A stretch of 64,000 bases of DNA from Trinickia violacea (lineage in GTDB: Bacteria > Pseudomonadota > Gammaproteobacteria > Burkholderiales > Burkholderiaceae). Under the pieces are notes generated by a model. It ran no database searches. It was given only the letters and a program-made list of their open reading frames with translations, and was not told the DNA's origin. Below, in pieces: positions 52,988-62,981 of this stretch; positions within the stretch are counted from its first letter, which is position 1, and every line of letters starts with the position of its first letter. The position numbers and the translations under genes were made by a program. The stretch is taken from assembly GCF_005280735.1 (NCBI RefSeq), contig NZ_CP040077.1, positions 744,001 through 808,000 on the forward strand, written 5' to 3'.

Positions 52988-54022
52988 TCAGCGCTCGCCG
53001 AGCAGCATCCCGCGCAGGTCGCCGAATACCTGTTCCGCGCTCAATTCGCGCAGGCAGTTCAGATGGCCCAGCGGACATTCGCGCTGAAAACAGGGACTGC
53101 ATTCGAGATGCAGCCATTGTACCTTTGCGAGCTCCGACAATGGCGGCGTGTGGCGCGGATCCGTCGAGCCGTAGACGGCCACGAGCGGGCGCCGCAGGGC
53201 GGCCGCGACGTGCATCAGGCCCGAATCGTTGGTGACGACGGCGCTCGCGCGCGAGATCAGCGCGCAGGCTTCGCTGAGCGAGGTCTGTCCGCACAGGTTG
53301 CGCACGCTCGGCGCGCGCTCGGAGATCTGCTGGGCAATCGGGCTGTCCTTACCGGAACCGAGCGCGACGATCTGCGTGTACGGGAACGACTGTCCGACGA
53401 TCTGCGCGAGCGCCGCGAAATGCTCGGGCGGCCAGCGCTTGGCGGCGCCGTATTCCGCCCCGGGGCAGAACACGACGAGCGGCACGCGCGTGTCAAGGTT
53501 GAAACGCGCCGACACGCGCGACGCCTCGTTGAGGTCGGATTCGAGCCGCGGCATCGGCAGGCTTTCCTGCAGCTTCGGCACGTTGGCGCCGGGCGCGTAG
53601 GCGAGGGCGGCGTAGTGGCCGCTCATCGGCGGCCGCTCGTCCTTGCGCGGATTCGCGTGACGCACGTTCAAGAGGCCGAAGCGGTTCTCTCCGGTGTAGC
53701 CGATGCGCAGTGCGATTCCCGCCAGCCACGGAATCAGCGCCGATTTGAGCGAATTCGGCAGCACGTAGGCGGCGTCGTAGCCGACATCGCGCAGGTCGCT
53801 CGCGAGCTGCCAGCGGCGCAGCAATTGCAGCTTGCCGTGGGCGAGATCGGTCGCGTAAACATCGTGGATTTCCGGCATCCGTTCGAGCACGGGCGCGACC
53901 CAGCCGGGCGCGACCGCATCGATGGCGATGCGCGGATGGAGCGTCTTCAGGAGCGCAAACAGCGGCTGCGCCATCAATGCGTCACCGATCCAATTCGGTG
54001 CGATAACCAACGCGCGACGCAT
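52988..54022 (-). CDS. waaF: ADP-heptose:LPS heptosyltransferase II
   Basis: The 344-residue GT9 enzyme begins MRRALVIAPNWIGDALMAQP and has FCPGAEYGAAKRWP and VTNDSGLMHVAAAL, the nucleotide-sugar-binding signatures. It adds the second heptose to the LPS inner core at the cytoplasmic face of the inner membrane. The zinc-finger gene and ilvE upstream are co-oriented. Confidence 0.95.
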   Translation of the reverse strand: MRRALVIAPNWIGDALMAQPLFALLKTLHPRIAIDAVAPGWVAPVLERMPEIHDVYATDLAHGKLQLLRRWQLASDLRDVGYDAAYVLPNSLKSALIPWLAGIALRIGYTGENRFGLLNVRHANPRKDERPPMSGHYAALAYAPGANVPKLQESLPMPRLESDLNEASRVSARFNLDTRVPLVVFCPGAEYGAAKRWPPEHFAALAQIVGQSFPYTQIVALGSGKDSPIAQQISERAPSVRNLCGQTSLSEACALISRASAVVTNDSGLMHVAAALRRPLVAVYGSTDPRHTPPLSELAKVQWLHLECSPCFQRECPLGHLNCLRELSAEQVFGDLRGMLLGER

Positions 54023-54149
54023 CAGTAGGGATTCCGATGTCGTGAGAAAACGCGGCGCGCGGGAGCGCGTCGCGTTCGGGTTGTGGGGGAGAAAGGGTGA
54101 CGGCGCCGGCGCGAGCGGCCGGCGGGCACCGGGCGCAGTCCGCGCGGGC

Positions 54150-54344
54150 TCAATGGCCCCGAATGACTTCGCCGTCGCGCAGCTTGTAGCGCGTGCTGCA
54201 GTACGGGCAGCGAGCTTCGCCGTGCGTCACGTCGATGAACACGCGCGGATGCGTCATCTTGCGATCCATATGCGGGTTCGGGCAGTACGCGGGCAGATCC
54301 TTCGCCGTCAGTTCGACCAGCGGCATTTCCTTGATTTCGCTCAT
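54150..54344 (-). CDS. Small zinc-finger protein (NDUFS6-like fold)
   Basis: The 64-residue protein has Cys in YCPNPH and a CPYC pair in EARCPYCSTRYKL with HPRVFID between, the pattern of the CHCC zinc-finger family related to NDUFS6. It commonly lies between ilvE and waaF in Burkholderiales. Exact function unknown. Confidence 0.88.
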   Translation of the reverse strand: MSEIKEMPLVELTAKDLPAYCPNPHMDRKMTHPRVFIDVTHGEARCPYCSTRYKLRDGEVIRGH

Positions 54345-54405
54345 GAGGACAATTTCTCGTTGTATGCGTGTGCGCGCCGCTCGTCTCTCGCGGGCGGCGC
54401 CGGAA

Positions 54406-55326
54406 TTAGATTTTAGTCAGCCAATGCGCGTATTTCGGGTTCTTGCCGGCGACCACGTCGAAGAACGCCGATTGCAGCTTCTCGGTGACCGGGCCGCGCG
54501 CGCCGTTGCCGATCGTGCGGTTGTCGAGCTCGCGGATCGGCGTGACTTCGGCGGCGGTGCCCGTGAAGAAGGCTTCGTCGGCCGTATAGACTTCGTCGCG
54601 CGTGATGCGCTTTTCGATCACTTCGATGCCGGCGTCCTTCGCGAGCGTGATGACGGTGTCGCGCGTGATGCCGTCGAGGCACGACGACAGATCAGGCGTG
54701 TACAGCTTGCCGTTGTTCACGAGGAAGAAGTTCTCGCCCGAGCCTTCCGAAACGTAGCCGTCCACGTCGAGCAGGAGCGCTTCGTCGTAGCCGTCGGCGG
54801 TGGCTTCCTGGTTCGCGAGAATCGAGTTCACGTACCAGCCGGACGCCTTCGCGCGCACCATCGACACATTCACGTGATGGCGCGTGAACGACGAGGTCTT
54901 GACGCGGATGCCCTTGGCGAGCCCGTCTTCGCCGAGATAGGCGCCCCACGGCCATGCGGCGATGGCGACGTGGATCGTGTTGCCCTTGGCGGACACGCCG
55001 AGCTTTTCCGAGCCGACCCAGATGATCGGGCGCAGGTAGCACGATTCGAGCTTGTTCTCGCGGACCACTTCGCGCTGCGCGCCTTCGATCGTTTCGCGAT
55101 CGAACGGCACGTCCATCTGGAAAATCTTGGCGGAATTGAAGAGGCGCTTCGTATGTTCTTTCAGACGGAAGATCGCGGTGCCGCTATCGGTCTGATAAGC
55201 CCGCACGCCTTCGAAAACGCCCATGCCGTAGTGCAGGGTATGAGTCAGGACGTGGATCTTGGCGTCGCGCCATTCGATCAGCTTGCCGTCCATCCAGATC
55301 TTGCCGTCGCGATCGGCCATTGACAT
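54406..55326 (-). CDS. ilvE: Branched-chain amino-acid aminotransferase
   Basis: AGGAG six bases upstream fixes the start at 55326. The 306-residue class IV enzyme has the PLP lysine Lys160 in VRAKASGWYVNSILA, the segment YVSEGSGENFFLV, and FFTGTAAEVTPIREL. It interconverts Val, Leu and Ile with their keto acids. The azlCD exporter genes diverge from it, which suits a shared branched-chain amino-acid theme. Confidence 0.96.
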   Translation of the reverse strand: MSMADRDGKIWMDGKLIEWRDAKIHVLTHTLHYGMGVFEGVRAYQTDSGTAIFRLKEHTKRLFNSAKIFQMDVPFDRETIEGAQREVVRENKLESCYLRPIIWVGSEKLGVSAKGNTIHVAIAAWPWGAYLGEDGLAKGIRVKTSSFTRHHVNVSMVRAKASGWYVNSILANQEATADGYDEALLLDVDGYVSEGSGENFFLVNNGKLYTPDLSSCLDGITRDTVITLAKDAGIEVIEKRITRDEVYTADEAFFTGTAAEVTPIRELDNRTIGNGARGPVTEKLQSAFFDVVAGKNPKYAHWLTKI

Positions 55327-55549
55327 ACGTTTCTCCTAACGGGGTGGGGCGTTCCAGGCGATAAGGGGCACATTTTAGCGTCTTTTGCACCTGGACCGGG
55401 CGTTTGAGCGCCGCCGCATCTTATAATTTGCCGCTCGCCCAAACCGGCGGGCCAAAGCGGTCACGCGGCCCGAGACACGCTCAGACTGCCCGGTCCGGTC
55501 CCGATTTTCGCCCTCACCTCTCCCGGTGTTCCGCCGTCACTGCCACGCC

Positions 55550-56323
55550 ATGCTCGCTCGCCTGTCCGAAACCGATCGCGCCGCCTTCAAGCAAGGCGTC
55601 CGCGCGATTTCGCCGACCCTGACGGCGATGTTCTCGTGGGGTCTCGTCACCGGCATCGCGATGAGCAAATCGGTGCTGACCGTGCCGCAGGCGCTCGCGA
55701 TGTCGCTCCTGGTCTACGCGGGGTCGTCGCAGCTCGCCGTGCTGCCGCTCCTGGCGGCCAAGCTGCCGGTCTGGACCGTGCTGCTCACCGCGGCCATGGT
55801 GAACATGCGCTTCGTGATCTTCAGCGCCGGGCTCGCGCCGCATTTCTCCTATTTGACGCTGCCGCGCCGGCTGGTGCTCGGCTACTTCAACGGCGACCTG
55901 GTCTACCTGCTGTTCCAGAAAAAGAGCTTCGCCACCGGCCACGTGCCGGGCAAGCAAGCCTACTTCTGGGGGATGTCGTTGACGAGCTGGGTCACGTGGC
56001 AGGTCTCGTCGATCATCGGCATCCTGCTCGCGAGCCTCTTTCCCGACAGCTGGGGCTTGGGCCTCGCGGGCACGCTCGCGCTGATTCCGATCATGATCTC
56101 GGCGATCGTGAGCCGCTCGACGCTCGTCGCGGTCGTCGTGGCCGGGATCGTCGCGCTGCTCGCCGACGCGCTGCCGTATCGCCTCGCGCTGCCGCTCGCC
56201 GTATTCGCCGCGCTCGCCGCCGGCAGCGCGGCCGATCTGCTCGCCGAGCGCGCCGATTTGAAGCGGGTCCGCGCCGGGGGCAAGGCCGGCGACCCTCGCA
56301 ACCATGCGGAGGACGCGCAATGA
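55550..56323 (+). CDS. azlC: AzlC-family branched-chain amino-acid exporter, large subunit
   Basis: The 257-residue protein (start MLARLSETDRAAFK; ATG at 55526 is also possible) has the AzlC pattern GLVTGIAMSKSVLTVPQALAM, VYAGSSQLAVLPLL and NMRFVIFSAGLAPH. About six to seven spans. It overlaps azlD as ATGA. A TATAAT at 55422 may be its -10. Confidence 0.9.
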   Translation: MLARLSETDRAAFKQGVRAISPTLTAMFSWGLVTGIAMSKSVLTVPQALAMSLLVYAGSSQLAVLPLLAAKLPVWTVLLTAAMVNMRFVIFSAGLAPHFSYLTLPRRLVLGYFNGDLVYLLFQKKSFATGHVPGKQAYFWGMSLTSWVTWQVSSIIGILLASLFPDSWGLGLAGTLALIPIMISAIVSRSTLVAVVVAGIVALLADALPYRLALPLAVFAALAAGSAADLLAERADLKRVRAGGKAGDPRNHAEDAQ

Positions 56324-56646
56324 CGACGACGCAAATCTGGCTCGCCATCTTCGGGATGCTCGTCGTCACCGCGCTCACTCGCGCGCTGTTTCTGATCGGC
56401 GGAGAGCGCACGGTGCTGCCCGAGCGCGTGCAGCGCGCACTGCGCTACGCGCCGGCGGCCGCCCTGATTGCCGTGGTCCTTCCGGATGTGCTGGTGACGT
56501 CGGACGGGGTGGTGTCGTTCAGCCTTGCGAACCATGCGTTTTACGGCTCGCTGGCCGGTCTCGCGTGGTTTTTGTGGCGCCGCAGCATGGTGGAGACGAT
56601 CGTTGTCGGCATGCTGGTTTTTACCGCGATGCGGTTTCTGGTCTAG
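56320..56646 (+). CDS. azlD: AzlD-family small subunit of the exporter
   Basis: The 108-residue protein has four predicted spans, beginning [21 protein letters not shown], with [20 protein letters not shown], typical of AzlD. It forms the exporter with AzlC. Confidence 0.88.
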   Translation: MTTTQIWLAIFGMLVVTALTRALFLIGGERTVLPERVQRALRYAPAAALIAVVLPDVLVTSDGVVSFSLANHAFYGSLAGLAWFLWRRSMVETIVVGMLVFTAMRFLV

Positions 56647-56980
56647 CGGATCGGCGTTCGCACGGCGGGCCGATACCACGTCCGATGCTGCGTTGCAGCA
56701 TATTGCGATGCCGTCAAATACGAGACATTCGCTCCCGGACGGGTCAGTCCGACATGGGGATCGGCTAAAATGCTCGTTTTCTGTTGCGGTGCGCTCGTGG
56801 TGCCGCGGCGCGGCTGAAGCCGCGACGCGCGCGGCGGGCCAAGCCTTTCGGGCCGCTTCCGGATCGTTTTGGGGCTGCCTTCGAGCCCTTCGCAGTCCGG
56901 AACGGAGACCGGCCCTGGAGACAAGCCGGCGGCGCATCGCGCAAGACTCGCCTTCCAATCAACCCGCAAAATCGATTCCT
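56647..56980. other. 334-bp gap upstream of pgk
   Basis: No gene is supported. TAAAAT at 56766-56771 may be the -10 of a pgk promoter, giving a leader of about 200 nt. A GC-rich region near 56800-56840 could fold, but I recognise no riboswitch. Confidence 0.45.
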
Positions 56981-58174
56981 ATGAGCCAAGTACTGCGTCT
57001 CTCCGATTTGATCTCAGAAGGCAAGCTATCCGGCAAACGCGTGTTCATTCGCGCCGACCTCAACGTGCCGCAGGACGACGACGGCAACATCACCGAAGAC
57101 ACCCGCATCCGCGCCTCGGTGCCGGCCATCCAGGCCGCGCTCGACGCCGGCGCCGCCGTGATGGTCACCTCCCACCTCGGCCGCCCGACCGAGGGCGAAT
57201 TCAAGCCGGAAGATTCGCTCGCGCCGGTCGCGAAGCGCCTGGCCGAGCTGCTCGGCCGCGACGTGCCGCTGGTCGCGAATTGGGTCGAGAACGGCGTGAA
57301 CGTCGCGCCGGGCTCGGTCGTGCTGCTCGAAAACTGCCGCGTGAACAAGGGCGAGAAGAAGAATTCCGACGAGCTTGCGCAGAAAATGGCGAAGCTCTGC
57401 GACGTCTACGTCAACGATGCGTTCGGCACCGCGCACCGCGCCGAGGCCACCACGCACGGCATCGCGAAGTACGCGCCGATTGCTTGCGCCGGCCCGCTGC
57501 TCGCGGCCGAGCTCGACGCGCTCGGCAAGGCGCTCGGCAACCCGAAGCGCCCGCTCGTGGCGATCGTCGCGGGCTCGAAGGTGTCGACCAAGCTCACGAT
57601 CCTCAAATCGCTGGCCGAGAAGGTCGATCAGCTGATCGTCGGCGGCGGCATCGCGAACACGTTCATGCTCGCGGCCGGCCTCAAGATCGGCAAGTCGCTG
57701 GCGGAAAGGGATCTGGTCGACGAAGCGAAGGCGATCATCGAAGCGGCCCGCGCGCGCGGCGCGTCGGTGCCGATCCCGAGCGACGTCGTCACCGCGAAGG
57801 AATTCGCGCCGACGGCCGCCGCCGTGACCAAGCCCGTGAGCCAGATCGAAGACGACGACATGATCCTCGACATCGGGCCGGAGACCGCCAAGGCGCTCGC
57901 CACCCAGCTCGGCAGCGCGGGCACCATCGTCTGGAACGGCCCGGTCGGCGTGTTCGAGTTCGACCAGTTCGGCAACGGCACGAAGACGCTCGCCGAGGCG
58001 ATCGCGAAGTCGCCCGCGTTCTCGATCGCCGGCGGCGGCGATACGCTCGCGGCGATCGCGAAGTACGGCATCCACGACAAGGTCAGCTATATCTCCACGG
58101 GCGGCGGCGCGTTCCTCGAGTTCCTCGAGGGCAAGAAGCTGCCCGCGGTCGAAGTGCTCGAAGCGCGGGCCTGA
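56981..58174 (+). CDS. pgk: Phosphoglycerate kinase
   Basis: The 397-residue enzyme begins [20 protein letters not shown]. It has the N-domain signature [16 protein letters not shown], the hinge region, and the C-domain [13 protein letters not shown] and [11 protein letters not shown]. It makes ATP from 1,3-bisphosphoglycerate in glycolysis. It is the first of the pgk-pyk-fba cluster. Confidence 0.97.
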   Translation: MSQVLRLSDLISEGKLSGKRVFIRADLNVPQDDDGNITEDTRIRASVPAIQAALDAGAAVMVTSHLGRPTEGEFKPEDSLAPVAKRLAELLGRDVPLVANWVENGVNVAPGSVVLLENCRVNKGEKKNSDELAQKMAKLCDVYVNDAFGTAHRAEATTHGIAKYAPIACAGPLLAAELDALGKALGNPKRPLVAIVAGSKVSTKLTILKSLAEKVDQLIVGGGIANTFMLAAGLKIGKSLAERDLVDEAKAIIEAARARGASVPIPSDVVTAKEFAPTAAAVTKPVSQIEDDDMILDIGPETAKALATQLGSAGTIVWNGPVGVFEFDQFGNGTKTLAEAIAKSPAFSIAGGGDTLAAIAKYGIHDKVSYISTGGGAFLEFLEGKKLPAVEVLEARA

Positions 58175-58641
58175 TCGTGGCGGCGCGCGCTCCCTCGGGT
58201 AAGCCGGCCAAGCTTGTACGGCCGGCTAAGGCGAAGTCCGGCGCACGTGTCGCGCCGGGCGCAGAAGCAGTTGCAAACGCCACCGCAATCGCATCGGCCG
58301 CGGCGTCAGCCCGCCCGGCCGATGTGACGGAAAACCCAACCACAGCTTCGGCGATTGACCCCCCCACCGCGCGCCCCCGCGGTCAGTCCGCCGAGCAAGC
58401 AGTCGATTCAGCCGTCCCGGCAGCCGCGCAAGCGGCGGCCGTTGCAGTGTCCCAACCGGCGGCGCAGCGCGGTGCGAAAGCACCGGCTGAGCCTGCTGGC
58501 GCAGCAGCTCCCTTTCTGACCGACCATGAGACGCCGGCCCGTACCGGCGCAATCCAGCCGGCTGCACCGTCCGCGGCGCAGCCATCGCACCCGACTCGCA
58601 GCGTTGTTAATCCCAGCGATTCCACTCAGACGAGGAGACTC
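58175..58641 (+). other. 467-bp region between pgk and pyk, open in the pyk frame
   Basis: From a GTG at 58177, three bases after the pgk stop, the DNA is open in frame into pyk (155 codons). The encoded stretch is Ala/Pro/Lys-rich (starting VAARAPSGKPAKLVRPAKAK) and would be disordered. The normal pyk start at 58642 has a strong GAGGAG site. It may be an N-terminal extension, a separate coding remnant, or a chance open frame in GC-rich DNA. Confidence 0.45.
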
Positions 58642-60078
58642 ATGCATCGCGCCACCAAGATTGTCGCCACCATCGGCCCGGCATCCAGCACGCCGGAAAT
58701 TCTGCTGCAGATGATTCAAGCCGGGGCCGACGTGGTGCGGCTCAATTTCTCGCACGGCACGGCCGACGATCACCGCCAGCGCGCCGAATTCGTGCGCGAG
58801 GCGGCGCGCATCGCGGGCCGCGAGGTCGGCATCATGGCGGACCTGCAGGGGCCGAAGATCCGTGTCGGCAAGTTCGAAAACGGCAAGACCACCCTCGTTC
58901 CGGGCCACCCGTTCATCCTCGACGCCGCCTGCGAGCTCGGCAACGACGATCGCGTCGGCCTCGACTACAAGGATCTGCCGCGCGACCTGAAGGCGGGCGA
59001 CGTCCTGCTCCTGAACGACGGCCTCATCGTGCTGACGGTCGAGCGCGTGATCGGTGAAGAGATCCACACGATCGTGAAGGTCGGCGGCGAGCTGTCGAAC
59101 AACAAGGGCATCAACCGCCAGGGCGGCGGCCTGACCGCGCCGGCCCTGACCGCGAAGGACATGGAGGACATCAAGACGGCGATGTCGATCGGCGTCGAGT
59201 TCATCGCGGTGTCGTTCCCGAAGAACGCGACCGACATGGAGATGGCGCGCCAGCTTTCGAACATCGCGGGCATGCCGTATGGCATCAAGCCGAAGATGAT
59301 CGCGAAGATCGAGCGCGCCGAGGCGATTCCGGTGCTGCAGGGCATTCTCGACGCGTCGGACGGCATCATGGTCGCGCGCGGCGATTTGGCGGTCGAAGTC
59401 GGCAACGCGGCGGTGCCCGCGCTGCAAAAGCGCATGATCCGCATGGCGCGCGATTCGAACAAGTTCGTGATCACCGCGACCCAGATGATGGAATCCATGA
59501 TCCACGCGCCGGTGCCGACGCGCGCCGAAGTGTCGGACGTCGCCAACGCCGTGCTCGACGGCACCGATGCGGTGATGCTGTCGGCCGAATCGGCCGCGGG
59601 CAAATACCCGGTGCAGACGATCGAGACGATGGCCGCGATCTGTGTCGAGGCCGAGAAGTCGGAACACGTCGAGCTCGATAAGGATTTCCTCGACCGCACC
59701 TTCACCCGCATCGACCAATCGATCGCGATGGGCGCGCTCTTCACCGCGTACCACCTCGGTGCGAAGGCGATCGTCGCGCTCACGGAATCGGGCTCGACCG
59801 CGCTGTGGATGTCGCGTCACTGGACTCACGTGCCGATCTTCGCGCTCACGCCGCGCATCAACAGCCAGCGCGCGATGGCGCTCTACCGCAACGTGACGCC
59901 GCTGCCCGTCGAGTCGAACAACGACCGCGACGCGGCGCTGCAGCGCGCGCTCGAAGTGGTGGTGTCGAAGGGCCACGCGTCGCGCGGCGACATGGTCGTG
60001 CTGACCGTCGGTGAGCCGATGGGGCAGGCCGGCGGTACGAACACGCTGAAGATCGTGCGCGTCGGCGAGGCGTTCTGA
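58642..60078 (+). CDS. pyk: Pyruvate kinase
   Basis: The 478-residue enzyme begins MHRATKIVATIGPASSTPE after GAGGAG. It has the metal-binding FIAVSFPKN and the catalytic Lys motif IKPKMIAKIERAEAI, plus DGIMVARGDLAVEVG. It makes ATP and pyruvate from phosphoenolpyruvate. The upstream in-frame region is annotated separately. Confidence 0.97.
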   Translation: MHRATKIVATIGPASSTPEILLQMIQAGADVVRLNFSHGTADDHRQRAEFVREAARIAGREVGIMADLQGPKIRVGKFENGKTTLVPGHPFILDAACELGNDDRVGLDYKDLPRDLKAGDVLLLNDGLIVLTVERVIGEEIHTIVKVGGELSNNKGINRQGGGLTAPALTAKDMEDIKTAMSIGVEFIAVSFPKNATDMEMARQLSNIAGMPYGIKPKMIAKIERAEAIPVLQGILDASDGIMVARGDLAVEVGNAAVPALQKRMIRMARDSNKFVITATQMMESMIHAPVPTRAEVSDVANAVLDGTDAVMLSAESAAGKYPVQTIETMAAICVEAEKSEHVELDKDFLDRTFTRIDQSIAMGALFTAYHLGAKAIVALTESGSTALWMSRHWTHVPIFALTPRINSQRAMALYRNVTPLPVESNNDRDAALQRALEVVVSKGHASRGDMVVLTVGEPMGQAGGTNTLKIVRVGEAF

Positions 60079-60284
60079 GCGTCTGTCGAATGCCGCATTT
60101 TTTCGCGCTTTTTTTGCCGCATTTGCCGTGATAGGAACGAAGTTTGCGGCGCCGGCCATGAGCCGGCGTTCGCAAACGCACCGGGGCGCGATGCGCTTCG
60201 CGATAAAATTGCGCCTAACCGCACCGGCGCCGCACCTCGGCCGCCGCCAAGCAAAAAGATTCGTTCAATCCAAGGAGTACAAGC

Positions 60285-61349
60285 ATGCCTCTCGTATCAA
60301 TGCGTCAACTGCTGGATCACGCAGCCGAAAACGGCTACGGGCTGCCCGCGTTCAACGTGAACAACCTGGAGCAAGTGCAGGCGATCATGGCCGCCGCCGA
60401 CCAGGTCGGCGCGCCCGTCATCATGCAGGCGTCGGCCGGCGCGCGGAAATACGCGGGCGAGCCGTTCCTGCGTCACCTGATCGAAGCGGCGATCGAGTCG
60501 TACCCGCACATCCCGGTCGTGATGCACCAGGACCACGGCCAGTCCCCGGCGGTGTGCATGGCGGCGATCCGCAGCGGTTTTACCAGCGTGATGATGGACG
60601 GCTCGCTGGAAGCCGACGGCAAGACGGTCGCGTCGTACGAGTACAACGTCGAGGTCTCGCGCAAGGTCATCGAAATGGCGCACGCGATCGGCGTGACGGT
60701 CGAGGCTGAGCTGGGCGTGCTCGGCTCGCTCGAAACGATGAAGGGCGACAAGGAAGACGGCCACGGCGCGGAAGGCACGATGACGCGCGAGCAACTGCTG
60801 ACCGACGTCGAGCAGGCCGCCGACTTCGTCCGCCAGACCCAGTGCGACGCGTTGGCGATTGCGATCGGCACATCGCACGGCGCCTACAAGTTCACGAAGA
60901 AGCCGACGGGCGATATCCTCGCGATCGACCGCATCAAGGAAATCCACGCGCGCATCCCGAATACGCACTTGGTGATGCACGGTTCGTCGTCGGTGCCGCA
61001 GGAGCTGCTCGCGGAAATCCGCGAATTCGGCGGCGACATGAAGGAAACCTACGGCGTGCCCGTCGAGGAAATTCAGGAAGGGATCAAGCACGGCGTGCGC
61101 AAGGTCAACATCGACACCGACCTGCGCCTCGCGATCACCGGTGCGATCCGCCGCTACCTGGCGGAAAATCCCGGCAAGTTCGATCCGCGCGACTACCTGA
61201 AGCCGGCGCGCGAAGCGGCGAAGAAGATTTGTGTCGACCGTTATCTGGCGTTCGGCTGCGAAGGCCAAGCGGGCAAGATCAAGCCGCTGCCGCTCGACAA
61301 GATCGCCGAGAAGTACAAGTCGGGCGAACTCGCACAAGTCGTGCGCTGA
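60285..61349 (+). CDS. fba: Class II fructose-bisphosphate aldolase
   Basis: The 354-residue zinc aldolase begins [19 protein letters not shown]. It has the metal ligand His motif [28 protein letters not shown], and [20 protein letters not shown] precedes the start. It cleaves fructose-1,6-bisphosphate; some relatives work in the Calvin cycle as CbbA. The terminator at 61409 ends the transcript. Confidence 0.96.
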   Translation: MPLVSMRQLLDHAAENGYGLPAFNVNNLEQVQAIMAAADQVGAPVIMQASAGARKYAGEPFLRHLIEAAIESYPHIPVVMHQDHGQSPAVCMAAIRSGFTSVMMDGSLEADGKTVASYEYNVEVSRKVIEMAHAIGVTVEAELGVLGSLETMKGDKEDGHGAEGTMTREQLLTDVEQAADFVRQTQCDALAIAIGTSHGAYKFTKKPTGDILAIDRIKEIHARIPNTHLVMHGSSSVPQELLAEIREFGGDMKETYGVPVEEIQEGIKHGVRKVNIDTDLRLAITGAIRRYLAENPGKFDPRDYLKPAREAAKKICVDRYLAFGCEGQAGKIKPLPLDKIAEKYKSGELAQVVR

Positions 61350-61408
61350 GCCTGACAGGCTGCTCGTGCCGCCGGAGGCTTAGCCTGGCGGCCGAGTTGT
61401 CGACCGAT

Positions 61409-61448
61409 CGCCGTTCCCGCATCATTTGGGGAACGGCGTTTGGCTTTT
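61409..61448 (+). terminator. Terminator of fba
   Basis: CGCCGTTCCC pairs with GGGAACGGCG across ten bases, followed by TTTGGCTTTTG. Confidence 0.7.
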
Positions 61449-61539
61449 GTTTCGGACCATTTTTTAACGTTGTTTTGCCCGATTTCGGTTCTGATTTAGC
61501 TCGTTTTTCACCCCAACTCACCTCACACGGCCCACGACG

Positions 61540-62430
61540 ATGTCTACCCTCTACGAATCCACGCTCCGCTCGCTGCCTCTGCTCGGCCGCGGCAAGGTCC
61601 GCGACAACTACGCCGTGGGCAACGATCGCCTCCTGATCGTCACGACCGACCGCCTGTCCGCGTTCGACGTCATCATGGGCGAGCCGATTCCGCGCAAGGG
61701 CCAGGTGCTGAACCAGATGGCGAACTTCTGGTTCGACAAGCTCAAGCACATCGTCCCGAATCATATGACGGGCGTCGCGCCCGAGACGGTTGTCGCAGCG
61801 GACGAAGTCGAGCAGGTGAAGGGCCGCGCGGTGGTCGTGAAGCGTCTCGAGCCGATCCTCGTCGAAGCCGTGGTGCGCGGTTATCTGGCCGGCAGCGGCT
61901 GGAAGGACTACCAGGCGACGGGCGCAGTGTGCGGCGTGCAACTGCCGCCGGGCCTGCAAAACGCGCAGAAGCTGCCCGAGCCGATTTTCACGCCGGCCGC
62001 GAAGGCCGAGATGGGCCATCACGACGAAAACATCACCTACGATGAGATGGAGCGCCGCATCGGAACCGAGCTGTCGGCCACGATCCGCGACATTTCGATC
62101 AAGTTGTACAAGGAAGCCGCCGAATATGCGGCGACGCGCGGCATCATCATCGCCGACACGAAGTTCGAATTCGGCCTCGACAATCACGGCGAGCTGTATC
62201 TGATGGACGAAGCGCTGACCGCCGATTCGTCGCGCTTCTGGCCGGCGGATCAGTATCAGGTCGGCACGAATCCGCCGTCGTTCGACAAGCAGTTCGTCCG
62301 CGACTGGCTCGAAACGCAAGACTGGAAGAAAGAGCCGCCCGCGCCGAAGCTGCCGGACGACGTGATCGCGAAGACGAGCGAGAAGTACCAGGAAGCGCTC
62401 GAGCGCCTCACCGGGCAGAAGCTCGCTTGA
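61540..62430 (+). CDS. purC: SAICAR synthetase
   Basis: The 296-residue enzyme begins [20 protein letters not shown] and has [32 protein letters not shown] and [18 protein letters not shown]. It joins aspartate to CAIR in purine synthesis. purE starts 17 bases after its stop and purK follows: the usual purCEK operon. Confidence 0.96.
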   Translation: MSTLYESTLRSLPLLGRGKVRDNYAVGNDRLLIVTTDRLSAFDVIMGEPIPRKGQVLNQMANFWFDKLKHIVPNHMTGVAPETVVAADEVEQVKGRAVVVKRLEPILVEAVVRGYLAGSGWKDYQATGAVCGVQLPPGLQNAQKLPEPIFTPAAKAEMGHHDENITYDEMERRIGTELSATIRDISIKLYKEAAEYAATRGIIIADTKFEFGLDNHGELYLMDEALTADSSRFWPADQYQVGTNPPSFDKQFVRDWLETQDWKKEPPAPKLPDDVIAKTSEKYQEALERLTGQKLA

Positions 62431-62447
62431 CAAAGGAAATCCCCACG

Positions 62448-62969
62448 ATGACCGAAGCCGTCCAGACCGCCCACACGCATAGCGCGCCGCTCGTCGGCGT
62501 CCTGATGGGGTCCAGTTCCGATTGGGACGTGATGAAGCACGCGGTCGCGATCTTGCAGGAGTTCGGCGTGCCGTACGAAGCGAAGGTCGTGTCCGCGCAC
62601 CGCATGCCCGACGAGATGTTCGACTACGCCGAGCGCGCGCGCGAGCGCGGACTGCGCGCGATCATCGCGGGCGCGGGCGGTGCGGCGCACCTGCCCGGCA
62701 TGCTGGCCGCCAAGACCACCGTGCCGGTGCTCGGGGTGCCGGTCGCGAGCAAGTACCTGAAGGGCGTCGATTCGCTGCATTCGATCGTGCAGATGCCCAA
62801 GGGCGTGCCGGTCGCCACGTTCGCGATCGGCGAAGCGGGCGCGGCGAATGCGGCGCTGTTCGCCGTCGCGCTGTTGAGCACGACGTCGGCGGACTATGCG
62901 AACCGGCTCGCGGCATTCCGCGTTCGGCAGAACGAGGCCGCGCACGCGATGGTACTGCCCGAGCTTTGA
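62448..62969 (+). CDS. purE: N5-CAIR mutase
   Basis: The 173-residue protein starts at 62448 after AAAGGAA. It has [29 protein letters not shown] and [16 protein letters not shown], the class I PurE signatures. It works with PurK. Confidence 0.97.
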   Translation: MTEAVQTAHTHSAPLVGVLMGSSSDWDVMKHAVAILQEFGVPYEAKVVSAHRMPDEMFDYAERARERGLRAIIAGAGGAAHLPGMLAAKTTVPVLGVPVASKYLKGVDSLHSIVQMPKGVPVATFAIGEAGAANAALFAVALLSTTSADYANRLAAFRVRQNEAAHAMVLPEL

Positions 62970-62981
62970 TCCTTTATTGAC

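Noticed and set aside
51208..53235. 675-codon open frame antisense to the hydrolase region
   Set aside because: It covers three recognised genes on the minus strand and has no domain of its own.
56869..58174. Upstream part of the very long frame that reads into pyk
   Set aside because: It lies over pgk in another frame. Only the part after the pgk stop was kept as a possible extension.
58408..60159. 583-codon open frame antisense to pyk
   Set aside because: Shadow of pyruvate kinase, His/Arg-rich without motif.
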